A stretch of 64,000 nucleotides of DNA. It comes from Hyposmocoma kahamanoa (taxonomy: Eukaryota > Arthropoda > Insecta > Lepidoptera > Cosmopterigidae). The notes beneath the pieces are model-generated. The model was not told the DNA's origin, searched no databases, and saw only the letters and a list, made by a program, of their open reading frames with translations. The stretch covers positions 15,510,521 through 15,574,520 of the forward strand of contig NW_020653726.1 of assembly GCF_003589595.1 (NCBI RefSeq), given 5' to 3'. This document shows positions 23,801-37,654 of this stretch, piece after piece; position 1 is the stretch's first letter; each line of letters begins with the position of its first letter. A program made the position numbers and the translations under genes.

Positions 23801-26539
23801 TCAGTTTTTGAGTTACGATAGTATTTGCTTTCAAATGTGACAAAATAAAAGAATCTATGAGTAAATAAAAAAATCTTGTATACGATAAAATTTGCACTTT
23901 TATCACTCTCCTTCTAAATTATTTGAAATGTCATGAACGGTGTTATTTGCTAATCCACTAATTGTCACAACGTCATAGCGAAATTAGATTTTAGTTATTT
24001 ATTATACTAAAGATTTTTTTACTATTGCTCTAATGTTTTAGATAATAACTTATTAATTGATTGTCTGAATTCCCATGGCCCAAAGTCTGCTAATTTTAAA
24101 TCATCTCAGTTGTTTGTCAATAGAGTATCTATGGCAGGATTTTGTACGTTTGGTATTCTGCAAAAAGTTGAGTAGTACTTGCTTTTTTATTATTGTGGTC
24201 TTAAATGACGAAACGATGGCACAGTCCGCTAATTAATTTGACGTTATTATCGAGTTTTATTTTTATAAAAAAATACGTTTCATTTGAAGACTAAATTGCT
24301 GATAAAAGTTGGACGTAGTTATTATATAATATAAGTAAATTGGTCGTAGCAAAAAAGATCCAATCCACAAAATTATCAAAAAATTAATTATATGTACCAA
24401 ATGTCTAACCTCTTAGATCAGCAAAAAAAAATGTAACATATAAACATGGAGTTACATGACATTATAAGTTTTAAAAGTAAAACAAGAGTGAGAAGCACTT
24501 TTAAACTTCAAACTGCCGTATCTCGAAAGTGACTGGATGTGCATTGGATCCTTTTTGTTTAACTACGTCCAATTAAGATATGCATTGATTGATATGATTT
24601 GATTTTCATGGTAGTTTTATAAGACAACATCGATTGTTAATGATTAATTGAACGAATGCCATCACTGCCATTCTACTGATTATCTATTGGCCATTGCAAC
24701 TAGATTTTAGCGGAATAACAAATATTGTCACAATTGCAATGTAATCTCAGTGGAGTCGTAATGGCATTACTACTTACCAGTGTTTTCAATAAAATTAGTA
24801 AACTGGGCCCTGTAATTATACCATTTGATTACTTATTACTTACTTTAACATTGTTGTAAATATTATTTTTTATTTTCATGAATCCTTTGAAATTTAACTA
24901 TATTCTATAGAAATTTTGCAAACCGAATCTTAGAGCCAAATACGGGTTATGTTTATATTTTAGCCAGATTATGTCACTTGACCCATGATCATACTAATAC
25001 CTAGTTGCATATAAGCGCATCTATCCATAGCGAAAACACACGTTACAAATATTGCAATAACAACTTATAACATTTGCTATTGCTTACAAAGTAAATACTG
25101 ACTTATGTACGCTCCCTCCGTACCGAGTAGTAGATGTGGAACAGCGTAGTTGCCAAATATATAAACATAGAGTAACGCAAATTACATACTAGATTTAAGA
25201 TACATAACATATGGTTGACAGGCATACTGAAAAGTGCGTGAATATAAACAAGCAATAATCTTAGCCCTATTTTATATTTTTATTGAAAATTCTAAACTCA
25301 GTTCTAAATTTTATAATTATAATAACTCCGCCCTTTTTTTAGTACCTATGTCTGTCAACCTTGTGCAGTTATTTTCGAACTTCAAACTTGTATTTTTCTA
25401 GTTATATTTTGGCACGATAACGTTGTTAAATTAAACTTAATAACACAGTCCTACACTTGCCTTAATCAAATTTCAGAAATTTGTTTCGACTGTCGTAAGA
25501 TTTTTATTACGGAGAGATTCCGTGTTATGTTGTAAACTACGTTACGTGGTTATCTTACAAATTGTCTAGTTATCGAATTGAAAGTGCCATTGATCTTTGT
25601 CCTATACGGTTATTGTCTTCTGAATCCTTTAAGAATTATTGTTATAACTGATACATTAGATATTTTAGGATTATTTACGACATTTCCTATACATGTTTAA
25701 CTTAAATTTAATTCTAGTTAACAACAGAGGAAGTGACGCATAGTATTTGAATGGCCATTGATAGAAGTCGTAAAATAACCCTGGTAAAAATATGCGAAAG
25801 TTAATATGGAAACAGGGAACCTCTTACACTGTCTCTCGACTATATTTATTGATCTATCTATGAATACTTGAAATTGTTTACTAATGTAGGTAGTTAAAGA
25901 GTGCGAGGTATATTCAATGTATCTAGGTGTAATGTAACGTAAGATAGGTTTCAGAGCCTTGTGATGACATTAGGAGTTCTACTCTATATGCGTGTTCTTG
26001 TTGATTTCACGTAGCACAAGTCCCTTCCTTTGCAGTCGTTCACAAACCTACGAGCTTAATAGCAACGTTTGTGTAATAGTTGTACTGGATTCTGATCAGT
26101 TCGTTGGTGAATTTTGTCACAATATATCTATAAATAATGCAGGGTCACAAATACATATTAATAGTAGCTTCCGGTTTATGCCGGCTAGCGCGATTGGACT
26201 ACTTATATTGTAGTCAGCGTCGTTGGTTAGTATAACAGGGATTTTCGTATATTTAGGAGATTGTATTTGACATTTCTTATAGTGGAATGAACTGAATGTA
26301 ACCAACGGCGTTAGTCACAAATCGACAGTGCATTGGCGGAATAAAATAGAACACTGGGATTTCCCATTATCGTATCCATTTAGCGCTCTCATCAACACGC
26401 CTACGGATACTCTGGTTGTACATAATTGTTGCACAGATTGTTTATCATTTATTTCAACACACATTAATTACATAATAATGTAAAAAGACTATTTAGGAAT
26501 ATAAAACTGAAATTAAATTATTTATGTGTGGGGGACAGT
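20853..26539. other. Gene-poor AT-rich intergenic region
   Basis: I found no conserved coding sequence, RNA gene or clear transposon end in this stretch. Open frames are short and show no family motif. It may include long UTR or enhancer sequence of either neighbour, but nothing shows this directly. Confidence 0.4.
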
Positions 26540-27020
26540 ACTTGCCAACTTGATGTTAAAATGAAAAGAAATGCAAATGTAAGATAGAAACAAAGAATAA
26601 TATATATAGCTTTAACAAGAGGCACAGTGTGCGACGGAATTGCATGACCGCATTCCGCCATCCCTTTTCTATCATCGGGGGACTAGACGTAGGCTTACAG
26701 TTCACCTCTATGTCGTGGATACACCCAAGATACTGAAGTGGAGTGGAATTCCATGCCTGCAAATGCGCTCCTGAATTGAACGCCATAACTTGGGCTTTTT
26801 AGGCATTCTATAGGTGTACATACTCCATCGTCCCTTTTCAACAGGTGAGATGGAGGTTAAATGCGCACTTATTTGTAAACAAAAAATAATAATTTTAAAA
26901 TTTACAGTGCCACTCAGAGCTTTAAAACACAAAGATCTGAGGGGCACTGCCACTGCGCCGTCATCCTAAGACAGGTTGATGAGTCTCATGGGCTTGTGAT
27001 TTTACCAGCACCCTTACCCT
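26540..27020 (-). repeat. Interspersed repeat family C, long copy
   Basis: On the minus strand it begins with the shared words CATGAGACTCATCAACCTG and CTCTGAGTGGCACTG, then continues into about 300 further bases with a tandem-free body. The extra part may be a full-length version or a second element. Confidence 0.6.
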
Positions 27021-27101
27021 TTAAAATCAGAACAAACAAATGCTCTTATTACTGCTTGGCAGCAAAAATAGGTAAGGTGTGTTGTGCACAAATAGAGAAA
27101 G

Positions 27102-27172
27102 CTCTACTAGTCAAGCTTAACTTAAATAATTAATTTAAAATGAATTATTTAAATTAAGCCTGACTAGTAGAG
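27102..27172. repeat. Long hairpin (palindromic MITE-like)
   Basis: Two 30-nt arms (27102-27131 and 27143-27172) match at 28 of 30 positions around an 11-nt loop. The pairing continues weakly outside the arms. Confidence 0.75.
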
Positions 27173-27189
27173 TTTTATCTATATACGCA

Positions 27190-29500
27190 TACGGTTTGGG
27201 TTATCCCACTGCTCTATATTTCGTTGATATTAGTGTATATGGCAGCAAAATATTCATGCAGTAACTGACACAATAGATTACAGTTAGCGACTAGTCGCCG
27301 GTAAGTTAATAAGTAGGGACTCGAATTAGAATTGTTTCGTCCTCGTTCAAATGGAAACTGTAGAGTGTAGATAGTTCAGTGTTACGAGTAGCTAAGAATG
27401 TGTACGCAATACACGACTTGTTCTTGCCTTGTATAAAATATTGAATGTCGTTAGGTAAGAGTAGGTCACGTTCGTTCTGATTAGTATCACAGTGTCTTCG
27501 CCTTTTTTGAACAGAGGGGGCCTAAGCATTTTGATTTTGTCTTGAATTTGTTGGGAATTATGAACATTGCCATTTGTTTTTTTTTACGCTTTCTAAAGCG
27601 TTTTGTTGAGATAATTCTCAGCTGTCTTGTACAATCGAAAGTGGTCTTTATGTTCTCTAATTAAAATTATGTTGCTACGGTCTCCATCACGAATGCATAT
27701 TAGAAGTATGTAATGAAGTAATCAGCTCTTGTATCTCTGCCAACTAGACGTAAGATTAGACTGCGCATGCGCGCTGCAGCTCCGATCACGTGATTTTAGG
27801 ACACTTGTGCATGTGTGCCTATGAAGAAGGTCATTGAACCTTCTAGAATGGTAGAATTATTTTGTCTTATAATTGTTTTTCCTTGTTGAGCTAACGGTAT
27901 GGGGATGCGATTTTAAAAACGTTTACTCTGAAAAGGCTACAAGCTAAAACACCTATAAGACGTCTGTAGTCCATAAGTGAAATTGAATTGCTTCTCTTCT
28001 GATATGTAACTATTTTGCTCAGATTTCTAGAGTCATTTAACGCACATAAAGTGCTTCCTTTTTATAACGCTTCGTTTATTAAGCTATTTAAAATGGTTGT
28101 TTATTGATTTTAAGACTTCATTATTTACTAAACATTTATCATTAGTTTATGTTTCATATTACGGTATGACTTGTTATATAGTTTTCAATATGACTATACG
28201 CTCCAAAACACAGGTTGATTTGGAGAAAAATAAAAAGTCGTTCCGGGGTACAGAACAGGTATTTTGTAATTTTTATTCACTGTTATTAGAAGTTATATAA
28301 AACGTTTGTCCCCAAACTAGTAAATTGTAATTGTTTATTACGTACTGTATATCTTCTGAGACTAAATGAAGTTAAAAAGTTTTTAATCTATTTTGTATTA
28401 TTGTTACATTTTTCTGCTTCATAGATACTACTTCATAGTATTTTTTTGATACTTGTACACTTGTGATTTTCGATGTTTTACGATAATATATTTTGCTATA
28501 TGACCATTTTTGTGCTATAACGTTTTATATTTCCATTCGCTTATTTGTCTTTTTTCACCAACTTTTAATCAAAATATTTGCTAACAATGTTGACATTTAA
28601 GATGTAATCTTTCTTCGTAAATATTTATCTATCTTACTAGTTAAATAGTTACTAGTGTAAGTAAGAACTTAGTCCTGCTTCTGATGTTACGCTATACAAT
28701 AACAATGGCATAGATTTGGGAAACGCAAATTTAATATCATCAGTGTATCTGATTTTTTTGTTATTAGTAAGAAAAAGGCAGCAAACAGAAGTACTCTTAA
28801 TACATGCATTTATGCCGTTTTTGTTTATGGTGTAGTCTATGGGCATCGACCAATTTCATAAACTAGAGTAAAATTTTCTGCCTGGCTCTTACTGAAAACG
28901 AAACTGACATACAGACTGACTATTCATATTCGTTATGGATTGATACATATCCAAATTCGTTGTAGGGCCAGCATGAGATCTCTATACGAGAACAGCAGTA
29001 TGTCGGTCTCGCGCTAGTCGCGCCTTATCGTGCTAGCCTCATCGCTTAACTGAATCATGCATCCTTAAATATGAAAATGATATATAAATTGCGTTTTGCA
29101 TAGCGTCAGGAGTCGGGGCGCCCCGTGATTGGCATGTTTCTTATGATCTACTTAGTAAGCAAGGGTTGTGAGTAGTGAGAGTTGTTGTGAGCGAATTTTG
29201 GAGCTGCAGCGTGTTGTCGTTTAGGCGCCTCATATTACTTTCAATAGCCGCCCTTTGCCCCAATAAAGCGTGATTTTATTACGAGCAAACTTCTTATTTT
29301 TGGCATTTCGCGATGAGCGTCCTTTGTTCCTGCACAACTGGATAACTTAAGGGAAATTTTGAAAGAAAGAATTAGAAATACCACAAAAAGGCATTGGAGT
29401 TTTAAAAAATAATGTAATTTTATTTTAATAAACACATATGTTAATGTCTAAACAACGACATGCCTCTTTTTTATATTTTATGCTTATTTTTTATTTTAAC
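27190..29500. other. Intergenic sequence, no gene seen
   Basis: AT-rich, with a short less AT-rich patch at 29095-29260. No coding or RNA gene recognised. Confidence 0.4.
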
Positions 29501-29509
29501 TTAAATTTA

Positions 29510-29580
29510 ATTTTAATTATTTAGTTTGAAATGTTTGTATTTTGCATGTCAAATAAAGCCTATTTTATTTATTTTATTTC
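29510..29580 (+). repeat. Probable retrotransposon 3' tail
   Basis: AAATAAAGCC followed by TATTTTATTTATTTTATTTC looks like the end of a retroposed element, with a poly(A) signal and a simple tail. The body is not recognisable. Confidence 0.4.
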
Positions 29581-32500
29581 ACATAAATATTTTTATTCAA
29601 ACTTTTGACTGTAACAACTTTAAGTCAGTTAGGCAACTATTGTGTGAAAATGGCCGCTAGATAAAAATCAACGATATCTCCAATGACTTTTAGTTGGTTT
29701 GACGCTAAAATTGTTTGTACGATACTCGTGAATGTAGAATATTAATAATATAAAAATATGGAAACTGAATGTGGAACAAGAAGTTACACTCAGTCGGTTA
29801 AGGTACAGTTCGCTCATTTGGTACTACATTGACGTAATTGTAATTTTAGCAAAATCGTATTAAGTATGTTAAAACATCTGTAACATAAGATATATTTATG
29901 CTTTAAGGAAAATCGGTAGTCATTTTAACTTTATATCTATACTTTGTAAAATACACAAAGTTTTATTGACACGTCTTAAATTTGAAATACAATTAAAAAA
30001 TCAATTGAAATCCAATTTCGTCAGTGTAGCACCAAATAAGCGAGCTGTATAAATGGGAAAGTTGTCTCGATTTATTTTTAAATTGGAGGTAGGTGTGTTT
30101 GGAAGGAATTCGTCGTCATAAATTTGTGAACAAAACATTTACAGATTTTGAAAGTTTGTGGTATTGAAGTAGTCTGCATAGGTTATTGAATTTGTATTAC
30201 TTGTAATTTTGGTTTGGGAATGATGATATTCTTGCTATTTATAAGATTATTAAGAGTCTTTGTAGTGGTGTTATTTTTCGAACATTTGGTCAAAATATTC
30301 TGGTCTTTTTTAAAGTGTTTATGTTAAAGTCTGTCAAGTTTATGACCGTTGCCACGTTGCGCTGTTGTTGATAATAATTTCTCCTGTCTATAAAATACGA
30401 ACAAGTGGTGTCAAAAGTTATTTGTTGGTCTTTAACATTAATACGTATGTTTTTTGCCTTCGCCGAACCTAGTCGATAGTAGGGTCTCATCAACTCAAAC
30501 ATTTATTTATTTAAAGGGCATTTTATTGCGACTTATAGTCGCGTAGCCGAATTGATTTTGCGCAAATAATTTTAATAACAATTGTATTTAAGAAAGTTAT
30601 TTTAAAAAAGTTTTTCAATCGCAGACATAATATAGGTATACTTAGTTGTTGTTATTTTTGTTGATAAACAATTTTAGTTTGTAAGCAAATAATTGAATCT
30701 AAGCAAAGATCTGTTAATATTATTGTATATTTTGTCATTTATGTGCCAGCAGATGTTATACATTTTTCTAATTATTAGGTTTATTTACGTATAATAATAG
30801 ATTTTTTTGTTTATATTGAAATGTGTGATTTCTAAAAGAAGTCTGTAATAACTTGTTAAAACTTCAATATATTTATAAACTAATAATGCATGAATGTCCT
30901 GCCTTCTTGTGTAATGAGTTTTTTTATTATTATAATATTATTTATTTTAATTATTCCTGTTGGACGCAATTTAATTTAGAATAGTTTTAATAACGAACAA
31001 TGTAACTTTTAAAGTCTTTGAGGGAAAATCTTAGTTCTGTCTTATGAGGGTACAAAAAGCACCTGTGATCAAAAATGCCGTTTTATAGAAAAAATATTTC
31101 TAGAATTGAATTAAGATTTTTCAGCAAAGTATTAGTTTTGATTTATTTTATTTGCATACAATTTTTTGACTATTTAACTATTCCAAAATTAGAATTCGTC
31201 GCGGCCAAGTCAGTTTAACTATCGGGATTGGTCGTGAGGAAATATTCAAACGTACTTACTTGTTTGTCGATAATAATACCTTGTGTTTATATCTGAACTG
31301 ATTTATACAGAATCTTAATGCAAATAAGATGCTGTAATTGACGCAGATGTCGCAGTGGGGTAAAGAAAGCTACATGGTAAAGGTGTATATACTGAAACTA
31401 TTCCACACTACCGTGTCGTTTTAATATATTTATGAACGACACCAATCTGCATTTTTGTCCAATTAAATTTCTTCAACAAGTTTCCAAAAATGTTACAACT
31501 TGACAAGAAAGGGGGATTCTGTCTAAACTGGTTTATATTCACAAAAGTGGTCCGGGCGGCTTCCACTCTCTAAATAGTTCTAGTCATTTTAATTCCTCCG
31601 TGTTGTATCTATACATAAACAAGTATGCCTGTATATGGGTAGACAATATAATATTAATCAATATGAATGTTAAACATATAATAGGTGAAACTTATATCTA
31701 TTAAATTTGATGTCTGTTCCATATTTTGTTTTATTAATTCTCCCTTGCGATGCAGATCTGTAGCATTTTTAATTATTTGGCTAATTCAGTCCCAAATTTT
31801 CTGATTTTAATTACGATCAGGAAGAAGAGCGCATCGTTACTCTGGACTAGGAATATCTCTCACAGTATCCTGAAAGTATTCAGCGAAAAATTGGTGGAGC
31901 CTATGCTTAGGAATTTTATTGGTGTGTTGGTATGGCGTGCCCATTAAAAATTTCAAATAAATATGCTTTTATTTACTTTATTTAGCTTAAATTTCTAAAT
32001 AAAATTTTGATTCAGAAAATATTAGAAATAAAAAAAAATAAAAATTTAAGCTTAATTTATTTGCTTTCGAACAGTTTGTAAATTTTTGGTGTTTATTAAC
32101 AAATGGACCTGTAATAAAGAAATAGTACATTATTGCAGAGGTCGGGAAATATAGGATTCATGCCCGTTCCCGCCGAGGCGTATGTAGTGCTTTTCTTAAA
32201 CAATACAAGGAAATAATAAAAGACTGTAGAATGAACGGGAATGTATAATGGAAAAAAATAAAAAATAATTGATATTAAAAGTAATATTGAAATTTTATAT
32301 ATTTTTGTTTGCGCTTTGAATAGCCGGACACAAGTTTTCCATGACAAATTTTGCTTCTTGTTTTAAATTAGGCGGAGTACAGTGCATTATTGTATTTGCG
32401 CTGTTTTCACTAGAAATAATTTTCGTGAAGAAAATATAAAAAATAGAAATAAAAAATAACTGCACAGCTATTTTCGTTTACCGCCTTTATTTTAATGGTG

Positions 32501-33150
32501 GTGCAGGGATATTTGTGCACCTTAAACGCAAAATAGGTAATATCATGGACATTTTTTAAATTCTCGCAATTACGGACACTGATGCTAGTGGGCAGTTGGC
32601 TATATGCTAAGTGGAGCGGCTGGGAGGTTTTGCAACCTATTAAATTTGATGGTGGTGTGGACTGTAAGGCGCGGTTCTAGAAGAAGGTAAAGAAAGTCTG
32701 ATTTACGGCTATATCATCGAGAAAATAAAGAATAAAAAATAGAAAGAAATATTATGAAGAAAATTGTGCCGTACCTTGAACTCCTCGTTAGGGCCTTATA
32801 CGTTGGAGGTGTACGTTGCCAGGGGAATATTCACACGCAAACAAATCACTTAAAATAATGCGGATTTTCAATGAAAAAAATGTCCGTCACCCGCAAGAAT
32901 AGCGTAGCGTCTTGATTTTATTTTATTTCTTTGAAGTGGTGGCGGCGAGGTTCTCGTGCAGTACCGCGAGCCAGCAAATACGAGGCCAGCGCACTCTAGT
33001 GGCGACATCTTGTCTTCTACCCCCTTCACTCAAAGGCATTTTGGCACAGTGCAAAAGGGAAGAGAGAAAGGTTCGATGCTATGCCTAACTAATGAAATTA
33101 ACGTAACACCAAAGAAGCGGATATTGGTTTGAATGTGAAAGTTAAACATA
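29581..33150. other. Intergenic AT-rich sequence, no gene seen
   Basis: No family motif found in any frame. A GC-richer patch at 32935-33060 has no recognisable product. Confidence 0.4.
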
Positions 33151-33159
33151 GCCAATAAA

Positions 33160-33355
33160 TCGAGTTCTTAGGTTTTCGCGATTGTTATACATAGGAATGA
33201 AACTATTTTTCCGGATTTAAATCGCATATATTTGTTTTTTCAAACAAACCGACGTTTCGGGCCATGGGACCTGTAAAGGGCCCGAAACGTCGGTTTGTTT
33301 GAAAAAACAAATATACGCGATTTAAATCCGGAAAAATAGTTTCATTCCTATGGCC
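33160..33355. repeat. Foldback element, near-perfect palindrome
   Basis: The left arm (33192-33263) and right arm (33279-33350) are about 72 nt each and nearly identical inverted copies, with a 15-nt loop. The arms contain GTTTTTTCAAACAAACCGAC and its complement. Related copies lie at 4733, 10017, 60075 and 61340. Confidence 0.85.
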
Positions 33356-33609
33356 AATAAACATTATATAGGAAATTTAAAAACAAAAATAATTTATGTG
33401 TGGTGATAACGCCACCACTAAGAACAATATTTATTCTATGATTATAGGCAATGATCTTATATACAAAAAAAAGGGTTATTGTTATTAGGCTGTATGACAG
33501 TTTTTCATTAGTGTGTTTAAATCTTAGAGGATGGAAGTTTAAATAGCACTTTGTATGCTATTGCATAGACGTCGTTTGCTCTTTGTTAGTAGATATTTAA
33601 TAGGTTAGA

Positions 33610-33731
33610 ACAGCGGACAAAAATTTATTTTGCCGCCATTTAAAGAAACATAATAATGTATTTACATCTTATACTACTCGTATGTAAATACATTATCTTT
33701 TTTTAAATGGCAGCAAAATAAATTTCTGTTC
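33610..33731. repeat. Inverted-repeat MITE-like element
   Basis: Arms of about 50 nt (33610-33665 and 33682-33731) share ATTTATTTTGCCGCCATTTA and its complement ATGGCAGCAAAATAAAT, with a short loop flanked by ATGTATTTACAT. Confidence 0.7.
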
Positions 33732-33739
33732 CATCCTCT

Positions 33740-35343
33740 TAAGATTTACATACTTATTATATATTTAGCCAGCCTGAGCTGAAAGACATTTCCGAGCATG
33801 TTTGAGAAAATTATTATTATATCAATGTCTCTAGTGAAGAAGGGAAGAACTCAAAATCGACACTTTTCAGGAGAGGCAAAAAACCATTATTGATTATTGG
33901 TTGTTCGCATTTATTATTAGTACTTTTTGTGATTTCTAGCTTGAGGTATACGTCTAAGCTTTCGTTTAATGGGTATTGGTTAAACATTCAGTCGTATTTT
34001 CCATATATATTTTTTAAGTTTTTTTTATGAGTTGCGTCCTTGTTTATGAATGCTTAACAGTAATAACACGACATAGGTTAACAAAACTTTAAGACATAAT
34101 TCGACTTATTCCCTTAACTGCGACTGTTCTATGGTGATAACTATACTTATGATACTAACCACGTTGATAAGACACAAAATCGTATAGTCGCGAGTATGAC
34201 CAATCCTGTCCAATGGAACAAACGGAATGCTCAGTTCTACTTTTATGTGTACTGTGGAATCCGAAATCGTTTTTAGTCCTACTGTTTTCCCAGTCATTAT
34301 GGAACAATACGAAAAGTGTCTTTATGTGAAAATATATCTGTACTTTTCCGTTACACTTGCATGTACTTTTTGAGTTGACAGCACTTTTATCTTTACGCTT
34401 ATAAAATATGCCAGTTAACTAAAATTATGCCTTTTAAAAACAGTGAGTTATGCCCTTAGTGCAATAAGAAAAACGACGTTAGGAGACTGCTAGAGAGATG
34501 TGCTATAGATATGTTATGTAATCGGACACGCTGAAGTCAATGGTGCAATAAAAACAAAAGTGCATAGCTCATCTTATTCCGTTTTTCACTGGAGGCGCTG
34601 ATATTTAAAAAGTTTTCCGGTGATCTAAATATAATCGATACAAAACAAATATGGTAGTCACGCGTAGGCTCAGATTAAGGTCGAGAGTAAATAATATATT
34701 ACGGTAATTTGTCTTGCAGACTAGAATGAAAACGTGCTTATGGCGATAATTGCGATGTGGGGAGAGAAATAGTTTTTTTTTAAATAAAAAAAGTAGTTTT
34801 CCCATAGTACAGACAAGTAGCGCAACTTCCGTATAGGGTTGTCACATAATTATTTTAATTGTACCTATTGGTTAATATAATTTGAAAAAATTAAGGTGTT
34901 CATCACATATTCACGCGCTTTATTGAAATAAGGTTTGTTAAATGTAGTATACGTATCCATATTTTTATATCGCAGGTAGGTATCTCTGTTATTGGAGTAT
35001 AATTAAGATAGAAATGAAACGCTGAACAATTAATTTTAAATCTAAGGCACTGTTGTTCAAACCATAAACACAATAATAAACACGTCTACTATTTGATGTC
35101 ATTTTTAAACACTGAACGAACGAATGCTATAATGAATAGCGTTTAATTAGATTTTTTTTCATCCTCTAAGCGCGCGCAACACAAGTGCATCGCGAGATTA
35201 GGGAAATGTGTGCGTCTGTAGGTATACGACGACCCAACCGCGCGCGGCGGGCGTGCACACATACAAGCCGCGCTGCTATGGTTATATGGAGATACCTTTT
35301 ATTATACTTTCGTGCTAACCTTCTACACTACCTTACAACGAGT
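33740..35343. other. Intergenic sequence with a short repeat
   Basis: The 34805-34940 segment matches 16560-16690. A short segment at 35183-35285 resembles 44310-44410. No gene seen. Confidence 0.45.
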
Positions 35344-35867
35344 CATCGAGTATATAATCAGAAATGGAAACGAAATGTCATTTAATTAATTTGAAAACTA
35401 TTCTGCCAAATCATTACTGTGAGAACTGCGCTCTGATGGGCCAGCCCGAATTCGAAATAATTGACGGGAGTCGTCAATTGCTTTACTTCAACTCGACCAG
35501 TTTAACTTGACTTGATAATGGACGAAAATTGCAAAATTACATAATTATGTAATTACCGATGAACGTGTGATGAATGTGATTCCGTTTGTTTTGTAATTAG
35601 ATGTTTTGCTGTTTTTCCCACACCACCGAATAGAACAGACCCCATTGTTAGAGATATTATCTTTATTACAATAATTACAGAATATTTTTGGAATATATGG
35701 AGACATACACACAGGTTGTTGGCGCTATACTATTTCAGTTTTCTAATTTGTGATTTCAGCGCAAACGAGAGTTGATATTTAAAACTGATATAAGGCCCAT
35801 TTACCTGATGAGTTGCCAGGGATGGATGGCCCTTATTTTGTCTCTATTTCTGGTTAAATAATCTATT
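35344..35867 (+). mobile_element. hAT-like MITE family 2, copy 2
   Basis: It begins CATCGAGTATATAATCAGAA and ends with a decayed inverted copy (TCTATTTCTGGTTAAATAAT). No clear target duplication remains. Confidence 0.7.
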
Positions 35868-37650
35868 CAACCTTAGAGGATGGAAAAATAAAATAGGCTA
35901 AGGATTCAACGAGTATATCGCTGTCTTTTTAATTTCCTTCATAATTTGTCATCATAGATTATACAATAAATATTGCAGTCTGACAAAAACTTCTTTCTAC
36001 TTAATTTATGTTTTTTTTTTCTATCAAGCATTTTTGATTATGTCATTTAAGTCACTATTTGTTAGATACCTCAACTCATCTAAAAACCCTATTAAAAATA
36101 AAAATCACAAAAAAAATTTCAGTTGTAATGTTTTTATTGAGAAACGAACACGATGTTGCGTTCTTGCCGTCGACGACTGCTGCAGGCGACGTTGCCCCAG
36201 GTACAAAAGAGTGTGATTCCGGGAGAACTAACCCTAGGATAGGCTACAGCAGATGTAGGAGAACAATTTCTATGATTGCCCCTTGGCATTGCACTACAGT
36301 AGTCGCGCTATGGCGAACTGAGCACGCACAATATTATTCAAGTTTGTCAATAAAATATTATAAATATAGGTTTACCGCCTGCACACTATAAAATATTTTT
36401 GTCAATATTTCATGGTAAAAATTGACCCAGTACAGTAACGCGCAGAAGTTTGATCCGTGTGTAAGTATCATAAAATGGACAGAAAGAAGAAAATTGTAGC
36501 ACTGATTATTTTACACATTTTAACTTATCGACCGCACTATTAATTATTACTTTAGCACGGTACGCATCGATAGATATATTTTATAGTTCTGGACACGTTT
36601 CCAACATTTTAATAAATTCTAACAAATGCTACTTTTCCACGGGAGTAGCATTATGTAATATAGTAATATAATTTTCACCTTGGATACCTTTTTGGTTCTC
36701 CATAAAAAAAAACGAATGAGTGCATGCTTTTAAAACTCTTACTCCTCCAAAATATTGCCGCGCACTCGCATCCGCACACGATAATATTCTGGGTAGCTCT
36801 GCCTCCCCATGATACATAAGGAACTAAATCGGAATTTCTGAAAATGTGCAATAATATTTGTTCAATACAATAATATCACGCACACGCAATAAAATTAGCA
36901 ATATATAATTATTGTCAATATTAGTGCGTGCATGGCTGTTCTAAAATTGAAAACGCACACAATCAAACAAGCACGTATGCGATAATATTGTTCGTACTGT
37001 ACGCAGTGCTAGCGTGTTATTAAAATAAGAAATATATCCATAATATTTAAATAAATACAATAATGTTCGTGATTTAATTTGGTAGGAGGGTAATATAATC
37101 ACTAGTTATAAATTTATTATCTCTAACATAGTAATTGAAGGTACTTTTCCTCTCCAATGAGCGGTTACATTTTCCAAAGTCATAGATTGACTGGCAAGTG
37201 GCAGCTTTAAAGTTATCTGTTTAACATCTAGCGTCGCGCGTCGTCTCTACTCCTTGGGATGTTCCTGTAATCCTGCATTCTTATAATGTCATGCCGTGGT
37301 GCTAGGAAACGTGTATTGATTATTATAATTTTTAAATTATATCAATATTTTAACATTTAGATATCAATATTTTAAAATTTAATTAGTGTCTAAAAGGACA
37401 CGAATGGCTGTGCATGAGAGGGTGCTGGTTCCTACACTTATTCTGTTTTTTTCTAACTAAAATGCGGCTAAATGACAAGTAGTCAAATATCCGTTTTAAA
37501 AAGCATAAGATTTAACTCAAGATTCTCTGTTTCAGACATATCGGAACTTATCCTAATGATGCATAACTGAAATATCATTAAACAATTTCAATTCTAAAAC
37601 TTATTTATGTTTTTTATGATATCTCAAAACATGATTTTGTCACATAGCCA
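35868..37650. other. Intergenic sequence, no gene seen
   Basis: AT-rich; a few short open frames without any known motif. Confidence 0.4.
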
Positions 37651-37654
37651 AGTT

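Noticed and set aside
35185..35385. Short open frame as a gene
   Set aside because: It runs into MITE family 2, and its first part resembles a repeat at 44310-44410.
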